From Zygaena filipendulae (Eukaryota > Arthropoda > Insecta > Lepidoptera > Zygaenidae): a stretch of DNA of 64,000 nt. The translations under genes were made by a program, and so were the position numbers. The DNA lies in assembly GCA_907165275.2 (NCBI GenBank), contig OU015649.1:2386001-2450000 (forward strand), given 5' to 3'. A model generated the notes under the pieces. The model was not told the origin of the DNA, ran no database searches, and saw only the letters and a list, made by a program, of their open reading frames with translations. Position 1 is the stretch's first letter; every line of letters starts with the position of its first letter. Positions 57,152 to 64,000 of the stretch are shown here, piece by piece.

Positions 57152-57330
57152 CCCCAAGGATTTTTTTAGAGTTCCGTACCTCAAGAGGAAAAAATAATTA
57201 TAGGATCAACTTCGTTGTCTGTCTGTCTGTCTGTCTATCAAGACTCTTTTATTCAGGACGCATGAAAACATCTATAGTTAAAATTAATTTGCGATTCCTT
57301 GGAGTTGTGAAAAATCACATTTAAGATTAG
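57152..57330 (+). repeat. Interspersed repeat with (GTCT)n core
   Basis: gagttccgtacctcaagagg, taggatcaacttcgttgtct, then five GTCT units (57212-57235). I recognise this as a very common lepidopteran dispersed repeat but cannot name the family with certainty. Confidence 0.6.
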
Positions 57331-59258
57331 TACGAGTACTTTAAGATAATGTTCTAGAACTGTACAGTATAATATTTACAGAAAAGTAATACGTGTATCG
57401 CGCTACTGAATTAAAACTCCTTTGGCGCGTCCGAAAATTGTATATTTTGAAATCTGCATTTTATATCGAGCAAAAACGGAGAAGGTACCCAACGTTATGT
57501 TCCCGTCACGTTTTTCTCGTCTAAAGCATTCAAAATTATCTTTTAGCAGTGTCTAGAGAAGATTTACTTTAGAAAAATTAACACTATAAAATATTATACG
57601 ATTACGGATAACAGACGCGAAAGATCTACTCGGTTCATAAAAATTCATAAAATCACAATCTCCCCAAACAAGCCCCAAAATGTCACGTTCGAAGGCAGCC
57701 CCTTCAATTTCTCTTCATAACTAGACAGGCGGGCCATCTGAGATTGCTCCTCTCAAGCAACTATTATTTCTAACTCTGATGTATATAAGAACGCAATTCC
57801 CGCGGCAAAAGAAAACCACATTTCGATAGTATTAGTTATACTGGCAGACAGATGATCGTAACTGTGTATTCAAGGTAGAAAATAATAAAGTTAATGAGAT
57901 AGCCTTATGGATTTGAAGGGTCCTAGAATATATCTTAAGAGTAAATTCACCTATTTTCTGAATACGAGAATCTAATCAGGTCGTTTATTGTATGGGGAAA
58001 AAACATGACCCTTTGCTAAGAAAATGCATAAAAGCGGTCACCAACTTAGTTACGTATACTTATTATAAGAGGAAAAAATCTGTTTACATGTTGTTAATAT
58101 AATATACTTCATTATGACATGTAACCTTAAAAAACTAATAAAAATTAAAATCAAAATATCTATTTTTTGCGGCTTTCTCAGGCCGAAATTCTTTCAGATA
58201 TTTGCTCCACAACAAATTTTTATTGCTTTAAGATATTTTTCATGCTTAGACGCTATCAATTAGCCTTAACTATTTTGATATATAGGCGGCTGCTATTGTT
58301 CTTTCAGCTTTCTAGGACATTAGGAAATACCCTAAGAATTTTGATGATCATCAGTGAGTCAGTGACGAAATCGGGTTTTATTTAGATATTAATAAAATCT
58401 AAAGTATGAGAGCTATGCAATTAAAACTTTATATATTTAATAAGTCTGCTATTGACAACATATCCTGAAAATTTTGTATATCTGGTATAATCCAGACCCA
58501 AGTTACAAGGGTTCAAAAAAGAGACGAAGCGCTTCGAGAAAAGATAGGTCACTAGTGCCCTTGCGCTTCGCTGGCTCGTCTTGGCGGGGGCACTACCGTG
58601 CCCCTAGATCTTTGTTTACAATATGAGATAGATTCGACGCCATTATTCTGATTTATTCAACTACAGGCTCTCATCGCTTGCGTTAATGAGCAAGTGAAAG
58701 TGATATATAGTACTTATATGAGAACATTAACCGACAACTACATAATTACAGGTAGTAACAATATCATTAGTTAAGATGATGTGTCGCAACAATCCGTCAA
58801 ACACCCGACTAGGCGCAGTCCGGTGCGCTCTTAACGCCACAAGAATACGTTCTGTCGTACAAAAACCCATTTATCATGGCGTTGAATAGTTCCAAATTTA
58901 GTTCGGTGGACGGTGCCAAATGTGTTAGAATAACTCGGCTATAGCTGTTACGGTATACACTACAGTATACTAAATAACCGATAGAAATGTTTATTGAAGT
59001 TTCCCGTTCGTGGCCGGGATGAGCGGATTATCGATTTATTTGGCGTTTTAACGGTAGCTTTTGGGAATGTGAACCAACAATGATATTTGAAATACTATCG
59101 GCTTAAATCGTTGCAGTCTAGTTAGTGATTAAGTTTAACCTATTCTTCAATAGATGCTATTGTCTATAGACTGGACACCATGAATATCCCAATTTTGTGT
59201 AATAACACGATATTCTAGAACTGTTTTCATCTGTATGCGCTGCGATTTTTATGAAAAA
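57331..59258. other. 1.9-kb stretch with only the palindrome cluster
   Basis: No gene recognised. Confidence 0.4.
58515..58612. repeat. Cluster of short palindromes
   Basis: CGAAGCGCTTCG (58525-58536) is a perfect 12-bp palindrome. GTGCCC (58555-58560) pairs with GGGCAC (58588-58593) around gcgcttcgct. The style resembles the core of 12433-12546 and the hairpin at 4944-4956. Confidence 0.55.
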
Positions 59259-59561
59259 CTAGCTGTGCCCCGCGGTTTCACCCGCGTAAGTTTCGGAATT
59301 CCCGTAGGAATATTTTTTTTAATCTAAAATAAAAGCAGCCTAAGTTACTCCTTGACTTATAACATCAGCTATCTGTCAGTGAAATCGGTCCAGCCTTTTT
59401 AGAGATTATCCGGAAAAACAGTCAGACAGACAGACAGAGAAAAATTAAAAAAAGAAAATGATTTTTTTTATGTCAGTAGTTACCGTATAAACTTTCATAT
59501 GCATTTAGTGAAAAGCTGTTAATTTGGAATTAGACACTTCAATTTTATTTAAATGTATAGA
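59259..59561 (-). mobile_element. Helitron-type element, long subfamily, full copy
   Basis: CTAGCTGTGCCCCGCGG ... aaaagctgttaatttgg ... aaatgtataga, then T. Longest clean copy of the 7641-type. Confidence 0.75.
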
Positions 59562-59587
59562 TATAGATGTATAATTATAGGTAAATA

Positions 59588-59648
59588 CTAATGTGTGCTG
59601 TAATTCTTCATGTGTTGTGTCAAATAAAGTTTTTCAATTCAATTCAAT
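59588..59648 (+). mobile_element. LINE/SINE 3' end with (AATTC)n tail, second copy
   Basis: tcatgtgttgtgtcaaataa, agtttttcaattcaattcaat. Starts 27 bases after a Helitron-type copy. Confidence 0.65.
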
Positions 59649-61136
59649 AATGTGCGTATGATCGATTGTATTTCGTAAATGGATTTTAAATTACAACCGA
59701 ACAGCTATATTTATAAAAGAAAGAGTCTACAATCTACATAATTTCTTAATTATGTAAGTGGAAAGTCTAAGAAATATAATAAAATAGTCGTTTAATTTTT
59801 TACTGCTTTTTATTATAGTGGCTTTCCTCGTTTAACGACCGCGCCCAGCGCCATTGGATCTTACAATTTAGCGGTTCAGAAAACCAAGCTAACATCATTG
59901 GATCCCATCATGCTTAGACACCTTAATTACACGCTTATATTTATAAATTGGTACATTTTTAATGCTTTATTGCCACTCAGACAGAATTGGCACAATTACC
60001 ACTACACCCTGAAAGAATCAGGTTATCTGAAAGAGATTCTTTATAAAATTATCTCTCTATATATAACTTATGGGCAGTCGTTATGATTTTTTAATCTTAA
60101 ACTATATTACATAAATATACATTATATTATGTAAATATAAATATCCTTCTTTTATAAAGAGCTATAGTTTGTAAGGGTAGGTAATCTTAGGCACTTACGA
60201 ACCATTAAAAAATTTAGGCCTTGGAATAAAAGATACTTTCGAGCCGATATAAAGAGTTTCTGTGGAAATTTTGAAATTGACGTGGCTAAAATTAGGGCAG
60301 GAGACACTAGCTAAATAAAAAAACATAAATAATAAATTAAGAATAGAGTAGGTAGGCATATTTATCATCATATTGTGATAAGGGTACTGTCATTCGCAAA
60401 AAAATGTGTCTTCAGACATCCAAAAGACGGGACCTGACCTGCCTTACTCTTGAAAATGATTTGAGGCTGATTTCGATTTTGATTTGAGTTCCAAATTCTC
60501 GTGTTTGGAATCGTGTTAATGTCAAAAGATGACGTTTGACAAGTCAATAAAAATGGATTATTTTCGTTGACAATTTAATGAAATCGAGAAATTTGACAGA
60601 TAAATAGGATAGAGACGCGATCTCAAAGCTTAAAAAGTAGCAAAATTTGATTCCTTTTCGATCTCATTTCGATTAGAGATCGATTTGATCTTTGATCCTA
60701 ACGCGATCGCGTCAACAGTATGACCCTTACTTGACAGCGTCAAGAGTAAGGCGGCAGATCACCGAACAACACGTAGGTATCTTGGGCATATCACTTCCGA
60801 CGTAACAGTTTACGCAGTGTCCATCCGATCGATTCTAATCCGTCCTTTCCTCTGCGAATTGGTTTTGTAAATAAACCGTGCGAAGGGAAAAGGTTTTAGT
60901 CGCTACTTCCCTTTTATTTTTTATACCTGTTTGTTTTTTTTTTCTACGGGTTTCACCTTGAATTATTTGCACACGTCGCCATTGTAAATCTCCACCGGAG
61001 TGAAGATTTGGGGTGGAACAGAAGTTTACATTAACTTTTATGGGTTGAAGGAACCTGGCTGGATCAGACGTGACCCAATGAGTCTTTTCTTTTAAGAGAT
61101 GACTCCAAAACTTCTTTGCTATGGTGTTTCTTTCAC
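59649..61136. other. No gene recognised; possible MITE at 60438-60757
   Basis: The 103-codon minus-strand ORF at 60835-61146 runs into a dispersed repeat and is unlikely to be a gene. Confidence 0.35.
60438..60757. mobile_element. Possible MITE with GCCTTACTCTTGA inverted ends
   Basis: GCCTTACTCTTGA near 60440 and its complement TCAAGAGTAAGGC near 60745. Pairing does not extend far inward, so this may be chance or a decayed element. Confidence 0.35.
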
Positions 61137-61192
61137 CGACTTCCAAAAAGGAAGAGGTTCTGTGTTCGGCTGTATCTAATTTTTTTTTTTTA
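61137..61192 (-). repeat. Dispersed repeat fragment with poly-T
   Basis: gacttccaaaaaggaagagg, ttctgtgttcggctgtat and a T run resemble a common lepidopteran repeat tail. Confidence 0.45.
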
Positions 61193-61221
61193 AATATAGA
61201 TATAATACTCGTTGTTATTTC

Positions 61222-61290
61222 TCATAATGCCGCAAGGCATTAAGTTCGCCATTTGTACTATTTTGTGCAAGAAGAATAAATAAATAAATA
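61222..61290 (+). mobile_element. LINE 3' end with (AATA)n tail
   Basis: ataatgccgcaaggcattaa, gttcgccatttgta, then gaagaataaataaataaata. Inverse counterpart at 15563-15690. Confidence 0.7.
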
Positions 61291-61875
61291 ATGTCATGTG
61301 AATGGGTTTATTATATAATATTGGTAAAGTGTGAAAGTGGTATTTTTCTACGGCAAATCTTTGAGAAAAATATAAAATATATAGGTACGTGTGTATTAAT
61401 TTTCAATTTCATTACATTTGAAACTCAAATGTAAAATAATTATGAATTTTTAATAAAATAATTATAAATAATTATAAATATAAATAATTATAAATATAAA
61501 AAATGCATTTTAGATAAAAAAATATACACTTCTCCAATGTCGTGTGTAGCATCATATTATGATAGCAAGGAACATATTTTTATATGATGGTTATAAGCGA
61601 GAGCGAAGTCATGATAAAAACAACTTGGGTGGTGTTTCGTTTACCCACTTGGAACTTGGTCTGGCATATTGCCATGTGCTTAGATAGGTAAACAAAATAT
61701 ACACAAAGCTATACCGATAGTTTGGATTCTTCGATTATACTGTGTAGCTGGAACATTAAGAGGCCAACCAAATTTTCTCTTCGAAACTTTTGCACCTGAA
61801 GCGTACAGACAGCAAAATGGCAAAAGCAATAAACGCGGAGGCTTGTCTTGGCTCACACTCTCCTACTATTTCTTT

Positions 61876-61932
61876 CATAGTCAATCAATCAAATATACTC
61901 CATTGCACACAAAAAGTAGAAAAACACATGTA
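61876..61932 (-). mobile_element. LINE 3' tail fragment
   Basis: caatcaatcaaatatactcc, attgcacacaaaaagtag resembles the (GATTT)n-tailed end at 37355-37410. Confidence 0.55.
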
Positions 61933-62041
61933 TATTTGGATTTAACGCAATAGTTGTTTTCTATTCATGCAAATTCTTTAAGCCATGGGGCATGGAGGTT
62001 AGTTATTGTGTCTCCTACGTACATCCATACCATTATTCGAG

Positions 62042-62285
62042 ACTGGCTGTCCTGCGCGGTCTCACTCGCGATAATTTCGGAGTTCCCGTGGAATGGTTCT
62101 ATACAAACTCCCCCCCCCCCTTTTCACCCCCTTATAGGGATAGAATTTTGGAAAAATCCTTTTTTATCGGATTATCCGATGCCTACGTCATACAAAGAAC
62201 ACACTATCCAAGTTTCAGGTCTCTATGATCAGCGGTTCAGGCTGTGCGTTGATTCGTCAGTCAGTTATTCAGGACAAAACATTTT
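62042..62285 (-). mobile_element. Helitron-type element, divergent, with poly-C
   Basis: ctggctgtcctgcgcggtctcactcgcg start. A poly-C run at about 62110-62121. Body gatcagcggttcaggctgtgcgttg. Right edge uncertain. Confidence 0.6.
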
Positions 62286-63343
62286 ATATGTATTAAATTT
62301 CGCAAGGAAACTGCAAGCAGTCATTTTCCATACACCGAGCACGTTTCAGTACCGCCCTAGGCCAATTACATAAGATATGCCACTAGGCTATACACCAATA
62401 GATCTTATGTGAGTAGGTCCTGGAAGGAATAGCCTTGTTCCATTGTAATGTTTTACTGTGCCGTCTGAACTCTGTTTAAACAACCTTAGGTCTATAGCCG
62501 GGCACACGTGTTTGTATGCTAGTTGTACGATAGTCGGCACACACCGGGGTCTGTTGCGAGACTGTTGAATTTGTGTTCGAAAAACTTTGTCCATTATCGG
62601 TCATCAGGAGGTGGGAAGGCTGACGCGGGCGGTGAGGTGAACTTAACGAAAGTTTACATGCAATGTGTTCCAAATGGATTATTTAATTATTATGGATCAA
62701 GTTTACTACAAAATGAAATTGCAATTTGAATAGAACTAGGAGTGATTAGGTAAGTTATTTTTTAAGACGTAGGCAGGTAGGTATGTATGCATACAAGAAG
62801 ATTTTACTGCGATATTTTAAAAATGTCCATCACGTCGTTTGAGAATAAATTGTAGCAAAGTTTTTAGGTTTATTTTTCAACGATAATTCGGACATTTTAT
62901 TCGTTCAGATATAACTATTACCTACGTCTATTAGAAAAAGAAAATATATCAAGTAAAATCACTTACAGGCGGAGGAATGCAAACTAATAATATAGGAATT
63001 TTTGTAGCAAACGCAACCGAGAATATTTCAGGAGAATTCAGGTCCATATCCGTCGGGGCATAAACCACGTAACTACAACTTCCAAGAAAACACATTAATA
63101 ATATTCCAACTCCGTATTACACGGAGGCAGTTGTTAGAAACATACGTTATAAATCAGCAGTCGGTTGGGTTAATGCGAATAAAGGAAAACCGGACAAAGT
63201 TTATTTCTTTGACACAAACCTCCCAATAACCGGTTCGCTTCTACAACTAGATACATAAAGGTAGGTACGTACATATTGGAAACTTTAAGTATGTCCAGGC
63301 GGTTATTTCCTCACTTTGAAAGATATTGGAAAATTTAAAATTT
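62286..63343. other. No gene recognised
   Basis: Short ORFs overlap on both strands at 62388-62729. None has a domain that I recognise. Confidence 0.4.
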
Positions 63344-63510
63344 AAAATAGAATAGAATAGAAAAAAGTTTATTTGATATCATAAAGATAAAACAAGTACA
63401 AGCGTGAGTCTTAAAACTAGAATATTTGGTACCAAAATGGCTACCACTCAGCACTATGCCGTGGCACTAAGTTCCACGACGCTGATTTTCAGTGGCGACC
63501 GTAGAAGGGA
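63344..63510 (-). mobile_element. LINE 3' end with (TTCTA)n tail
   Basis: Minus strand: ...tgatatcaaataaacttttt, then TTCTA repeats. Upstream GC-richer sequence (tgccacggcatagtgctgag) is a plausible 3' untranslated region. Confidence 0.6.
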
Positions 63511-63531
63511 GAGAATTTACTACTACGCTTA

Positions 63532-63712
63532 TCCTTACTAATCTTATAAATGCGAAAATGAGTTTGTTTGTTTGTTTGTTACGCTTTCACGGCTAAAAGG
63601 CTCAACCGATCATCACAAAATTTACATACACATTTAAAGGGGTACATAGAAGGACATAGGCTACTTTATATCCCGGAATTCCCAGGGGAACTCCGAAATT
63701 AACGTGGAAGAA
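63532..63712 (+). mobile_element. Helitron-type element, truncated, tandem with next
   Basis: TCCTTACTAATCTTATAAAT start, body aaaaggctcaaccgatcatc and actccgaaattaacgtgg. Its hairpin end is degraded where the next copy begins. Confidence 0.68.
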
Positions 63713-63935
63713 ACCTTAGCCTTAATATTATTAATGCCAGTATATTTGTTTGTTTGTTACGCTCGCGTTCTCACGCGTTCTCACGCTTTGACTATAATCA
63801 ACTGATCAGTTGAACATCATGAAATTTTGTAGACACGTTGTCGAGGTTACAGAAAGGGATATACGGTACTATTTACCCCGGAAATCCCACGGGAACTCCG
63901 AAATTAACGGGGGTGAAACAGCGGGCAACGGCTAG
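63713..63935 (+). mobile_element. Helitron-type element, tandem copy
   Basis: Starts near cttagccttaatattattaatg. Ends gggggtgaaacagcgggcaacggCTAG, followed by T. It contains a local duplication of ctcacgcgtt. Confidence 0.7.
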
Positions 63936-64000
63936 TGATAAAAAAATTCTCACGATACAAAAACTGCGACACGTAACATTTCGGGAGATAATTTTATTCT

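Noticed and set aside
57212..57235. Functional GTCT microsatellite locus
   Set aside because: The tract is an integral part of a common dispersed repeat.
61954..62373. 139-codon plus-strand ORF, one of the longest outside gag-pol
   Set aside because: It crosses a divergent Helitron-type element, including its poly-C run, and shows no domain.

Overview
This is a eukaryotic window, visibly AT-rich, and almost certainly from a moth or butterfly. The inference rests on repeat content: dozens of short elements with the lepidopteran Helitron-type hairpin end (CCGCGGGTGAAACCGCGGGG, then CTAG), tRNA-derived SINEs, non-LTR tails with AATAAA plus simple repeats, and a Mag-lineage-like Ty3/gypsy element. 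There is no bacterial operon structure, no CRISPR array and no recognisable tRNA or rRNA gene. I could not identify a host protein-coding gene. Apart from one retrotransposon polyprotein, the open reading frames are short, unrecognised and mostly lie inside repeats.

Layout. 1-9.6 kb: AT-rich DNA with scattered Helitron-type copies, a GC-rich repeat relic (about 2.7-3.0 kb) and a weak core-promoter-like patch near 3.97 kb. 9.6-16.3 kb: a dense transposon patch. It holds a SINE split by a MITE, a 223-bp MITE with a perfect 8-bp target duplication, a large imperfect palindrome at 12.4-12.5 kb, a tRNA-SINE, a near-perfect foldback MITE with TAA target duplication, and head-to-head and tandem Helitron-type copies. 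16.37-19.46 kb: a non-autonomous LTR-like element with two identical 208-bp direct repeats and about 2.7 kb of mostly non-coding interior. 19.5-42 kb: more Helitron-type copies, three further copies of the 9.7-kb MITE family, two copies of a larger inverted-repeat DNA element (one with a nested MITE), SINEs, the 3' end of a CR1/jockey-type LINE, and long stretches where I see nothing. 42.28-44.71 kb: a compound array of Helitron-type units made of about 1.1-kb near-duplicates rich in GCCAT(T/C)TT motifs. 45-52 kb: sparse, with a zero-spacer head-to-tail Helitron-type pair at 49.17-49.60 kb. 52.02-56.98 kb: a structurally complete Ty3/gypsy retrotransposon on the minus strand with an intact 1438-codon gag-pol ORF and LTRs identical over 150 bp. 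57-64 kb: LINE and SINE tails and Helitron-type copies.

The only gene expected to make a recognisable protein is the gypsy gag-pol. It carries every enzymatic module needed for retrotransposition (protease, reverse transcriptase, RNase H, integrase) and no envelope. The other elements are non-autonomous and would depend on enzymes encoded elsewhere. The most interesting signals are the gypsy start codon formed across the LTR/primer-binding-site junction, a MITE family that carries paired TGACGTCA (CRE-type) palindromes about 45 bp apart, the GCCAT-rich compound array, and the identical-repeat non-autonomous LTR-like element. All calls were made by eye without database searches.
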